A program made the translations under genes and the position numbers. From the NCBI GenBank assembly GCA_900544065.1, contig UQTR01000040.1:1-16629 (forward strand): a DNA stretch of 16,629 nt. The letters are read 5' to 3'. This DNA comes from an uncultured Collinsella sp. Its GTDB lineage: Bacteria; Actinomycetota; Coriobacteriia; Coriobacteriales; Coriobacteriaceae. Below, in pieces: positions 1 through 6,019 of the stretch (the first letter of the stretch is position 1; each line of letters begins with the position of its first letter). The notes under the pieces were generated by a model. It did not search any database. It saw only the letters and a program-made list of their open reading frames with translations, and was not told the origin of the DNA.

Positions 1-55
1 AACCCGCGACCCCAACCTTGGCAAGGTTGTGCTCTACCAACTGAGCCATGTCCGC
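1..55 (-). tRNA. tRNA-Gly(GCC), 3' end cut off by the window edge
   Basis: On the minus strand the sequence starts GCGGACA at position 55, followed by a normal D-arm and the anticodon stem-loop CAACC-TTGCCAA-GGTTG, giving anticodon GCC (glycine). The visible 55 nt match the complete tRNA-Gly at 2107-2182 base for base. The T-arm and the acceptor 3' strand lie outside the window. Confidence 0.95.
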
Positions 56-67
56 CTGCGAGGATTT

Positions 68-116
68 AATATACGGGATGATCCACCCAAATGCAAGAAC
101 TTTTTTGAAAAGTTTT
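68..116 (-). promoter_or_regulatory. Promoter of the first tRNA-Gly, with UP element
   Basis: Minus strand: -35 TTGCAT (91-96), 17-bp spacer, -10 TATATT (68-73), 12 bp before the tRNA 5' end. Directly upstream of the -35 lies AACTTTT-CAA-AAAAGTT (98-114), a T-tract/A-tract inverted repeat matching an RNA polymerase alpha-subunit UP element. The same layout precedes the other two tRNAs in the window. Confidence 0.75.
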
Positions 117-195
117 GCGACGCCCTCGCGAACCTCGCGAAGACATCAGCCACCACGGAAAGCGCAGGCAAACGCAAACTCGCCGCAAGAGGCCC

Positions 196-1929
196 CTACA
201 ACTCAACGAGCATGATCCAGGCAGAACTGTCCTGCGCGAGCCTGCCGTCTGCAAGCGGTGATGAGGTGAGCAGGACCCTGCCCGCCGGCAGCTCCACGGG
301 TGCTGCACCGAAGTTCGTCACACACGCCCAGCCGTTGTCGCGGCGATAGGCGATGACGCCGCCCTCAGCGCCCTCGGCACCATCCGCAAGGCCGGTGCGC
401 CCGTCAAGATCGAGCCACGCGAGATCGTTGGCGCACCCGCGCAGCTTGCGCCGCAGCCAGAGGGCGTCACGATAGAGCGCAAGCATCGATGTCGGGTCCG
501 CTTCTTCCCTATCGGCAGCGTAATCGGAAAACCATGCAGGCTGCGGCAGATGGGGCGCCGCATCGGCGTCCGCCGGTGAAAACCCAAACGATCCGCCCTG
601 CGCGGGATCGTCCGCCGCCACCCACGGCAGGGGCACACGGCAGCCGTCGCGCCCCTTCTCGCGCTTCGGTCCGTGCGTATTGGTCGCAGTAGGATCTTCG
701 AGTGCAGCCCACGGAATGTCAGCCACCTCAAAAAGGCCGAGCTCCTCACCCTGATACACGTATGCCGAGCCCGGAAGCGCCAGCTCGAGCAAAAGGGCCG
801 CCCGCGCGCGGCGCTCGCCGAGTTCACGGTCCTCGTCATAAGACGACCCGTCGCGTAAAAGCCAGTCGAGCGCAATCTGGTGGTAGCGCGTCGCCTTGAT
901 CTGCGGCAGGGCATAGCGCGTCGCCACGCGCGGCACGTCGTGGTTGGAGAGCACCCAGGTCGAGGCGGAATCGGATTCTATAGCTGCCTTCAAGCCCTCC
1001 TCGATTGCAGCGTGCATGTCATCATAGGTCCAAGTGGCCTTGGCAAACTCAAAGTTGAATGTCTGGCCAAGCTCGCTGGGACGCGCGTAGAGATACTGGC
1101 GCTCGGGCAGCACCCACGCCTCGGCAACGGCGCTGCGTGGCGGATCATAGCGGTCGAACACGCGGCGCCACTCGCGATAGATCTCGTGGACCTCCTTGCG
1201 GTCCCACAGCGGATGGGTGCCGTCCTCAACCATGTCATCGCCCTCGGCGAGATGCCACCGGTCGAGGTCATCGCGGTCGAGATCCTTGGCGAGACCGTGC
1301 GCCACATCAATGCGAAAGCCATCGACGCCTCGATCGCTCCAAAACGCCAGGACGTCGCAAAAGAACGCATGAACCTCGGGGCACGACCAGTCAAAGTCCG
1401 GCTGCTCGGGCGTAAACATGTGCAGATACCACTGACCGTCCGCGACGCGCGTCCAGGCGGGGCCGCCAAAGTTGGCATTCCAATTGGTGGGAGGCAGCTC
1501 GCCGTGCTCGCCGCGACCATCGCGGAAGATATAACGGGCGCGCTCGGGCGATCCGGGGCCGGCGGCAAGAGCGGCTTTGAACCAGGGGTGCTGGTTGGAC
1601 GAATGGTTGGGCACGATGTCGACGATGACCTTGATGCCGTGCGCGTGAGCCGCAGCGATCATGTCATCGAAGTCGTCAAGCGAGCCGAGACGTGGGTCTA
1701 CATCGCAGTAGTCCGCCACATCATAGCCGCCATCAACAAGAGGCGATGGGTAAAACGGGCTCAGCCAGATGGCCTCGATACCCAGCCGCTCAAGATAGTC
1801 CATCTGCTGGGTAATGCCCGCGATATCGCCCAGACCCGAACCAGTCGAATCCTTAAACGAGCGCGGGTAGATTTGATAAATCGCGGCATCGGACATCCAT
1901 GAGCGCGAAGAGGACTTTTCTGTAGCCAT
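196..1929 (-). CDS. GH13 alpha-glucosidase / oligo-1,6-glucosidase family enzyme
   Basis: A 577-aa cytoplasmic alpha-amylase-superfamily hydrolase with no signal peptide, expected to release glucose from the non-reducing end of malto- or isomalto-oligosaccharides. All four GH13 signatures are visible: DIVPNH (104-109), GFRIDVAHG with nucleophile D208, VAEAW with acid/base E270, and SNHD with D331. QPDFDW (176-181) and the length fit alpha-glucosidases, not endo-amylases. Val at 209, after the nucleophile, is the residue seen in alpha-1,6-preferring enzymes, but actinobacterial alpha-1,4-glucosidases also carry similar motifs, so linkage preference is open. The start at 1929 is chosen because GGGAGG lies 8 nt upstream; the frame stays open for 30 more codons without conserved sequence. 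A weak promoter (TTGCCG, 19 bp, TATCAT; 1973-2003) could serve it. The gene stands alone between two identical tRNA-Gly genes. Confidence 0.93.
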   Translation of the reverse strand: MATEKSSSRSWMSDAAIYQIYPRSFKDSTGSGLGDIAGITQQMDYLERLGIEAIWLSPFYPSPLVDGGYDVADYCDVDPRLGSLDDFDDMIAAAHAHGIKVIVDIVPNHSSNQHPWFKAALAAGPGSPERARYIFRDGRGEHGELPPTNWNANFGGPAWTRVADGQWYLHMFTPEQPDFDWSCPEVHAFFCDVLAFWSDRGVDGFRIDVAHGLAKDLDRDDLDRWHLAEGDDMVEDGTHPLWDRKEVHEIYREWRRVFDRYDPPRSAVAEAWVLPERQYLYARPSELGQTFNFEFAKATWTYDDMHAAIEEGLKAAIESDSASTWVLSNHDVPRVATRYALPQIKATRYHQIALDWLLRDGSSYDEDRELGERRARAALLLELALPGSAYVYQGEELGLFEVADIPWAALEDPTATNTHGPKREKGRDGCRVPLPWVAADDPAQGGSFGFSPADADAAPHLPQPAWFSDYAADREEADPTSMLALYRDALWLRRKLRGCANDLAWLDLDGRTGLADGAEGAEGGVIAYRRDNGWACVTNFGAAPVELPAGRVLLTSSPLADGRLAQDSSAWIMLVEL

Positions 1930-2041
1930 GGGGTGCGCCTCCCTTGCAACGAGGTTTTGCGAGATGCCCACGATGATACGCCCAAAGCGGACATTCGCGG
2001 CAAACAACGCCACAGCCACGCCCCAAACGCTCGCTCCCTCT

Positions 2042-2054
2042 CGGGTTCGAGCCC
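2042..2054 (+). repeat. Inverted 13-nt copy of the tRNA-Gly T-arm
   Basis: CGGGTTCGAGCCC on the plus strand is identical to the T-arm core of the minus-strand tRNA-Gly (complement of 2121-2133). No acceptor stem or CCA follows, so it is not a functional tRNA. It may be a relic of a tRNA or integration site, or an accident of a near-palindromic motif. Confidence 0.4.
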
Positions 2055-2066
2055 AGACGACGGGTA

Positions 2067-2098
2067 CGAAAAAGCCCGGCTACCGTAGTAGTCGGGCT
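2067..2098 (-). terminator. Terminator of tRNA-Gly(GCC)
   Basis: About 9 nt after the encoded CCA, minus-strand AGCCCGACTAC pairs with GTAGCCGGGCT around a 3-4 nt loop (10 pairs, one A-C mismatch) and is followed by TTTTTC. It separates the tRNA from the GH13 gene. Confidence 0.85.
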
Positions 2099-2106
2099 GT
2101 TACGCT

Positions 2107-2182
2107 TGGAGCGGACAACGGGGCTCGAACCCGCGACCCCAACCTTGGCAAGGTTGTGCTCTACCAACTGAGCCATGTCCGC
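2107..2182 (-). tRNA. tRNA-Gly(GCC)
   Basis: A complete 76-nt tRNA including an encoded CCA (2107-2109). Acceptor stem GCGGACA/TGTCCGC, anticodon loop TTGCCAA with anticodon GCC, T-arm GCGGG-TTCGAGC-CCCGT, discriminator U73. U73 and the G1-C72/C2-G71 pairs are bacterial glycine identity elements. It reads codons GGC and GGU. Confidence 0.98.
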
Positions 2183-2194
2183 TTGCGGGTTATT

Positions 2195-2243
2195 AATTTA
2201 CGCGAGTTGTCCAAAAGACGCAAGTACTTTTTTCAAAAAACTT
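2195..2243 (-). promoter_or_regulatory. Promoter of tRNA-Gly, with UP element
   Basis: Minus strand: -35 TTGCGT (2218-2223), 17-bp spacer, -10 TAAATT (2195-2200), 12 bp upstream of the tRNA. TTTTTT-G-AAAAAA precedes GTAC and the -35 box, the same order as at the other tRNA promoters. The region also forms the 3' flank of the STAS-kinase gene, for which I see no convincing terminator. Confidence 0.75.
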
Positions 2244-2287
2244 GTCTGCCGCATGTTCTTAGTAGCTAAACGCGCTAAAGCGATTGG

Positions 2288-3034
2288 CTAGGCACACGAT
2301 TCCAGCGCTCCGCTAAACAGCTTCACCATCTGCACGCGCGTGCCGGCGCCGTCCGTACGACGAGCAACCTCCACGTTATCGACGAGCATACGCATAAGCT
2401 TGATACCACGGCCGCGCTCCTCTGATGCGACCGGTTCGCTCGTTTCATCGATAGAATAGCCGGCACCTCGATCAAGCACCTCAACCACAACGCGATCGCC
2501 ATAGGCCTGAACCGTCAGGACGCACCCGATACCGCCCGCATGGTCATAGGCATTACCCAGCGCCTCCCCCGACGCCAATGCGACATCGTAGCGCTCGTCA
2601 CGGCGCAACGGAAGCGATTCAAGGAGTTCGGCGATGCGATGTCGGTAGTATGGAAGATTTTCGATACCCTGACGGACCTCGACGCTCTTACTCCAGCGAG
2701 GCAGCTCCCCCACCGGAATAGCGGGAATAGACTCCCGTGCCGGCCCCGCGACATGAAGAATATCGACAAGACGAGCAATCTCCAAAAAGCGAACAACTTC
2801 ACCTGATGCATTGACGAGCGAAAGCAGACCTTCTCGCCTCATGAGCTCACGAGCGCGCGTAAGCAGGAATGCCAAGCCCGTCGAATCGATAAAGCTAACA
2901 GCCTGACAGTTGATGACGACACGACGCACGCCGCGGCCAATCAAAGCATCCAACCGCCGACGCAGCACAGGCACCGTGGCGATGTCGATATCGCCTGGTG
3001 GTGTCAAAACCGCTATGTCATTCCACTCATTCAT
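2288..3034 (-). CDS. Fused STAS (anti-sigma antagonist) and RsbW-type serine kinase protein
   Basis: A 248-aa cytoplasmic signalling protein carrying both halves of a partner switch. Residues about 1-98 form a STAS domain of the SpoIIAA/RsbV type with the phosphorylatable serine in FIDSTGL (S51). Residues about 120-245 form a GHKL/HATPase_c domain of the SpoIIAB/RsbW type: N box E157-xxx-N161, G1 box DRGAG (188-192), G2 box GRGIKLM (208-214). All key residues are intact, so an active kinase and its substrate would share one chain. In standard systems these are separate proteins. The start is ATG at 3034, which begins right before the STAS fold and has GGGGAA 10 nt upstream; a TTG six codons earlier is possible. 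It lies 78 nt downstream of the PP2C phosphatase gene, probably in the same transcript. No sigma factor is adjacent, so the output partner is unknown. Confidence 0.9.
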   Translation of the reverse strand: MNEWNDIAVLTPPGDIDIATVPVLRRRLDALIGRGVRRVVINCQAVSFIDSTGLAFLLTRARELMRREGLLSLVNASGEVVRFLEIARLVDILHVAGPARESIPAIPVGELPRWSKSVEVRQGIENLPYYRHRIAELLESLPLRRDERYDVALASGEALGNAYDHAGGIGCVLTVQAYGDRVVVEVLDRGAGYSIDETSEPVASEERGRGIKLMRMLVDNVEVARRTDGAGTRVQMVKLFSGALESCA

Positions 3035-3112
3035 ACGACCATGGTTCCCCAAAAAAGCCCACTCGATGCATTCGTTTCCCCAACCGTACGGATTCAGCCC
3101 GCCCAGCGTCGT

Positions 3113-5458
3113 CTATGAACGACCCCGTAAAAACTCAAGGGACACCAATGCAATGTCATCGTCCAGCGCCGATTCGGTAAATCGGTCGAGCTCGCCCAAG
3201 ACCTTGCCGCAGATTCCCGATACGCCCTCACCCGAGACAGAGAGCAGAAGGTCACGAAGGCGCTGCTCGCCAAAGAAAGCACCCGAGCGGTCACGTGCTT
3301 CGATTGTTCCGTCGGTGTACATAAATAGCATGTCACCAGGAGCGAACGTAAACACGCCTGTCTCGTACACCATGCTCTCAAAGGCACCGATTACCCCCGA
3401 TTGGCATCCAAGCAGCTCGACCTCTCCCCCACGAGCCTCGTCGCCACCCAGCGGCATCGACTCTGGCCTGATGACCATGGTCGGAGGATGGCCCGCCGAA
3501 CAATACGTTGCGTGTCCGGCTTTAAGGTCAATCTTGGCGATAAAGGCCGTCACGAACGTCTCGACCCTCGAAAAGCCCATGAGCATGCTGTTAAGGGAGC
3601 GTGCCATGCGGGCCGGTCCAGCGCCCTCCCAGGCATATGCCGTCAGGGCCGTCTTGACGAGCGCGGACATCGATGCAGCCTCAATGCCTTTGCCAGACAC
3701 ATCACCCAGAATCATGACGGCGCAGTCGTCGGGAAGACGGATGAGGGTATAGAAATCACCGCCGACCAACGCCGAGTTCGTGGCCGACAGGTACACCGAA
3801 TCGGTTGCGATACCCGGAACATCCCCCAGGGAATTTCTCATGCCGATCTGGAGGGTCTGAGCGATATGGCGCTCCTCGCGCTTTTGAGATTCGCCTTCGT
3901 AGATCAGTTCAAAGTCATGAGCCAAGTGCACCAAGTAGTCATATTCAAGATCATCAATCGGCTCTTGGCTACCATCACGAAGCAGCAGCGCGCGCGTCGT
4001 CGGGCCCTTCGCAACAGAAGCAGGAACGATCGCGTCGTTACTGTGCTTGCCATCGCTCTCAGAGCGCGGGCGCCCCGCCTCGATGCCGGCGTCGACGTAG
4101 AGACCCTGGCAAGGCAGGCCATGTGCCCTAAGCCAGCCTCCCATAGGCATCGATTCGTCAACGCGAGTTATACGGACGTGTTTAAGGTCCTCGGCACTCG
4201 TGCCGCCCAAAACAGATGCCTCAAAGCCATCGGGGGCAGCCCCCAAACGTGCCGCTGGCGCCGTCGTGGAAAAGAAAAGCTTCTCGGGATCGTCCGGCAA
4301 AGCAACGCGACTGCCGCCTTCAAAATCTATGACGTAGGAATCCAGGCTGGCGTCATACTCAATAGGGCAAAAATGGCAGTTGAGCATATTGCAGATCTCG
4401 GACGATACCGCCTGGGTAGCCGCGGCGGAATCGTCTAGAAAGGTAAACAACTCATCCCGCAAGACATTGAGCGAGCGGCCAAGCTCGGCCGTGCGACGGG
4501 AGCGAAGGCTCGATGCCATGCCGACCAGCTGGATAGACAGGTAATCGCAAATGACCTCGAGCACATTAACGTCATAGGCAAGCGGTGCCTGGGGGCGTTT
4601 CCAACCAACTTCCAGCACGCCAAGGATCTGCGTACCGTAAAAAACGGGAAGACAGATTTCACTGCGGTACGGAGGCATATCCTGCATGCGCAACAGGTGC
4701 TTAGAACGATTATCCAGGTCCATGAACATACCGGAGGCGGCCTTATCGCCCTCAAGGTCCTGTTGAATCGACAAGCGACAGGCACGCGACTCGCGAAGAA
4801 CATACGTCGGAATGCCAGCGCCATACGGCAAAAACTCGGGCAGGTAGCTGTCGAGCAGCTCCTTGGAAACACCGCGAAGCTTAAAGCCGCCGCTCTCAGA
4901 AAAATAGATAGCAGCACCCGAAGCATCGAGCGTTCCTACAAGCTGGTTCAAAACGGTATCAAGCAGGCTGGGCAACTCATCGGAGCCCACAGTGCTCATA
5001 ATGACCGAGAGCGTGCCAGAGAGACGCTTGTTCGCCACTCTAAGCTCCGATAACGCACGCTTGAGTTGCCGGTCGTGAGAATACTGTTCCTCGATACTGT
5101 GAAGCGCCACCAGGACACGTGGTGCGCGGCGCCCAAAGATGTGTGGAGGCGTTACGGAGCCCGCACGAACCAAGACGGGAATAAAAGAGCCGTCACTCAG
5201 TTTGAGCATCAGTTCGTTCTCGGAGCCATCAGTTTCAAATGGCAGACGATGTTCCGTCGCACGTTCAAAAGCGGACGAGTACAGGACGTCTTTAACATCT
5301 CCACCGATGACGTCGGCGCGTTCCTCGCACATCAAACCAAGTAAGCGATTATTCACATGCAGAATGGTTCCGTCGAGCTCGCAGATGATGACAGCATCGC
5401 TCGTGATCTCGACTAGTTGGGCAACGTCTGCCCACTCGTTGCGTTCAAGCGTTTCCAT
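3113..5458 (-). CDS. PAS-GAF-PP2C (SpoIIE/RsbU-type) serine phosphatase
   Basis: A 781-aa protein, no transmembrane segment or signal peptide. Order: PAS-like sensor (about 13-120), short coiled coil (about 125-150), GAF domain (about 155-315), a second poorly conserved GAF-like region (about 325-515), a helical linker beginning KREERHIAQTL, then a SpoIIE-family PP2C domain (about 550-775). Catalytic metal-binding positions are present: VGGDFY (D568), GDVSGKG (D586), YTDG (D716), DDDIAL (D767/D768). Such enzymes dephosphorylate STAS antagonists, and the next gene encodes one, so the two likely form a signal-to-switch pair with PAS/GAF input. The ligand cannot be predicted. ATG at 5458 is preferred because GGTGGGA lies about 6 nt upstream; the GTG four codons earlier has no ribosome binding site. 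Only about 25 nt separate the start from the tRNA-Leu terminator, leaving little room for a promoter. Confidence 0.92.
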   Translation of the reverse strand: METLERNEWADVAQLVEITSDAVIICELDGTILHVNNRLLGLMCEERADVIGGDVKDVLYSSAFERATEHRLPFETDGSENELMLKLSDGSFIPVLVRAGSVTPPHIFGRRAPRVLVALHSIEEQYSHDRQLKRALSELRVANKRLSGTLSVIMSTVGSDELPSLLDTVLNQLVGTLDASGAAIYFSESGGFKLRGVSKELLDSYLPEFLPYGAGIPTYVLRESRACRLSIQQDLEGDKAASGMFMDLDNRSKHLLRMQDMPPYRSEICLPVFYGTQILGVLEVGWKRPQAPLAYDVNVLEVICDYLSIQLVGMASSLRSRRTAELGRSLNVLRDELFTFLDDSAAATQAVSSEICNMLNCHFCPIEYDASLDSYVIDFEGGSRVALPDDPEKLFFSTTAPAARLGAAPDGFEASVLGGTSAEDLKHVRITRVDESMPMGGWLRAHGLPCQGLYVDAGIEAGRPRSESDGKHSNDAIVPASVAKGPTTRALLLRDGSQEPIDDLEYDYLVHLAHDFELIYEGESQKREERHIAQTLQIGMRNSLGDVPGIATDSVYLSATNSALVGGDFYTLIRLPDDCAVMILGDVSGKGIEAASMSALVKTALTAYAWEGAGPARMARSLNSMLMGFSRVETFVTAFIAKIDLKAGHATYCSAGHPPTMVIRPESMPLGGDEARGGEVELLGCQSGVIGAFESMVYETGVFTFAPGDMLFMYTDGTIEARDRSGAFFGEQRLRDLLLSVSGEGVSGICGKVLGELDRFTESALDDDIALVSLEFLRGRS

Positions 5459-5482
5459 CGTGGATCCCACCGTCTATCGATA

Positions 5483-5506
5483 ACAAAAAAGCCTCCGAAG
5501 AGGCTT
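5483..5506 (-). terminator. Terminator of tRNA-Leu
   Basis: Minus strand AAGCCTC-TTCG-GAGGCTT, a perfect 7-bp stem with a UUCG tetraloop, followed by TTTTTT. It begins 11 nt after the encoded CCA of tRNA-Leu and ends about 25 nt before the phosphatase start codon. Confidence 0.92.
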
Positions 5507-5517
5507 CTCAAATGCGA

Positions 5518-5607
5518 TGGTGTCGGAGGCGGGACTTGAACCCGCATGACCAAAAAGCGGTCACTAGCACCTCAAGCTAGCGCGTCTGCCAATTCCGCCA
5601 CTCCGAC
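5518..5607 (-). tRNA. tRNA-Leu(GAG)
   Basis: A 90-nt class II tRNA with encoded CCA (5518-5520). Acceptor GTCGGAG/CTCCGAC with A73, anticodon stem-loop CTAGC-TTGAGGT-GCTAG giving anticodon GAG, a long variable arm (TGACCGC...GGTCA) and T-arm GCGGG-TTCAAGT-CCCGC. The long variable arm and A73 are leucine features. It reads CUC and CUU codons. Confidence 0.98.
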
Positions 5608-5637
5608 ATGGTATGTTGTTGATTCGCGGATCGTTTT

Positions 5638-5657
5638 GTTGAACCCGCGCGTTCAAC
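5638..5657 (-). other. 7-bp hairpin in the tRNA-Leu 5' leader
   Basis: GTTGAAC-GCGCGG-GTTCAAC on the minus strand sits at the predicted transcription start, about 7 nt after the -10 box, and would cap the leader of about 50 nt ahead of the mature tRNA. It may protect the precursor 5' end or help RNase P processing; this is inference. Confidence 0.45.
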
Positions 5658-5664
5658 GAGGAAG

Positions 5665-5713
5665 ATAATAACCTATGATTCGAGAACTGTGCAAGCACTT
5701 TTTTGAAAAAAGT
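5665..5713 (-). promoter_or_regulatory. Promoter of tRNA-Leu, with UP element
   Basis: Minus strand: -35 TTGCAC (5689-5694), 18-bp spacer, -10 TATTAT (5665-5670). Upstream of the -35 is the perfect inverted repeat ACTTTTTT-C-AAAAAAGT (5697-5713), positioned as a UP element. The three tRNA promoters share AAAAAAGTNCTTGC across the UP element and -35, with one A fewer or more in the distal T-tract. Confidence 0.78.
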
Positions 5714-5905
5714 TTACGAATTTGTAAATGCGCAGGTAGATCCGTGTGTCCGGCTCCGTATCGGTGTTGCCTCCCGGCGCGTCCTCGGGCATGAGCGATA
5801 TTTTGCTGCGCACTTCGTGCTGCAAAATATCGCTCCCCCTGCGGAATGCGCCGGGAGGCAACACCGATACGGAGCCTGCAAATACGTACTTCAGGCACAG
5901 TTCTC
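5682..5905. repeat. Outer inverted repeat around element A, mirroring the tRNA-Leu promoter spacer
   Basis: GAGAACTGTGC (5682-5692), between the -35 and -10 of tRNA-Leu, recurs inverted as GCACAGTTCTC (5895-5905), 11 of 11. Weaker matches continue inward on both sides (AAG-AC, and ATTTGCAGG against AAATGCGCAGG). The right arm reads like a shortened mirror copy of the left flank of element A. Confidence 0.55.
5752..5876 (+). repeat. 125-nt structured element A (variable stems, conserved loops)
   Basis: A near-perfect hairpin. The outer stem pairs 5752-5780 with 5848-5876 (29 of 29 Watson-Crick). A 12x12 internal loop has GTCCTCGGGCAT (5781-5792) opposite CCCCTGCGGAAT (5836-5847). The inner stem pairs 5793-5806 with 5822-5835 (14 of 14). 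The apex TGC-GCAC-TTC-GTGC-T (5807-5821) forms a 4-bp hairpin. Element B has the same length, segment sizes, internal-loop strands and apex, in opposite orientation. No G-U pairs occur. It may be an RNA, acting as transcript or 3' element, or a DNA element recognised when extruded. No transposase, integrase or reverse transcriptase is encoded in the window. A weak plus-strand promoter (TTGAAA 5703-5708, 16 bp, TAAATG 5725-5730) could transcribe it. I do not recognise this family. Confidence 0.88.
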
Positions 5906-5937
5906 AAACATGTTCTGGGGGCTGATACAAATTTGTT

Positions 5938-5956
5938 GGCTCGGCTTTGCCGAGCC
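5938..5956. terminator. Small hairpin, possible terminator
   Basis: GGCTCGGC-TTT-GCCGAGCC, a perfect 8-bp stem between the two 125-nt elements. It lacks a T-run on either strand (CTTATAT on plus, AACAAAT on minus), so it may act as an RNA 3' stabiliser instead of an intrinsic terminator. Confidence 0.4.
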
Positions 5957-5966
5957 CTTATATAAG

Positions 5967-6002
5967 GAGGCCGGAGCTAAAGCTCCGGCCTCGCTATCTT
6001 TT
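5967..6002 (+). terminator. Strong GC-rich hairpin, possible convergent terminator
   Basis: GAGGCCGGAGC-TAAA-GCTCCGGCCTC, a perfect 11-bp stem (5967-5992). On plus it is followed by GCTATCTTTT, an imperfect U-tract, so a transcript crossing element A could end here. On minus the opp transcript would meet it after element B, but CTTATAT there is a poor U-tract. Confidence 0.5.
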
Positions 6003-6019
6003 CCATTAGATTAAGTGAG

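Noticed and set aside
1944..1963. LacI-type operator in the GH13 leader (GCAA-N7-TTGC)
   Set aside because: Only four bases per arm; too weak to call without a neighbouring regulator or other copies.
2222..2244. T-tract/A-tract palindrome as terminator of the STAS-kinase gene
   Set aside because: It has no GC stem, and its fixed place before the -35 box at three tRNAs points to a promoter element.
3035..3112. Separate terminator between the phosphatase and STAS-kinase genes
   Set aside because: A GGGCTTTTTT string is present but no stem precedes it.
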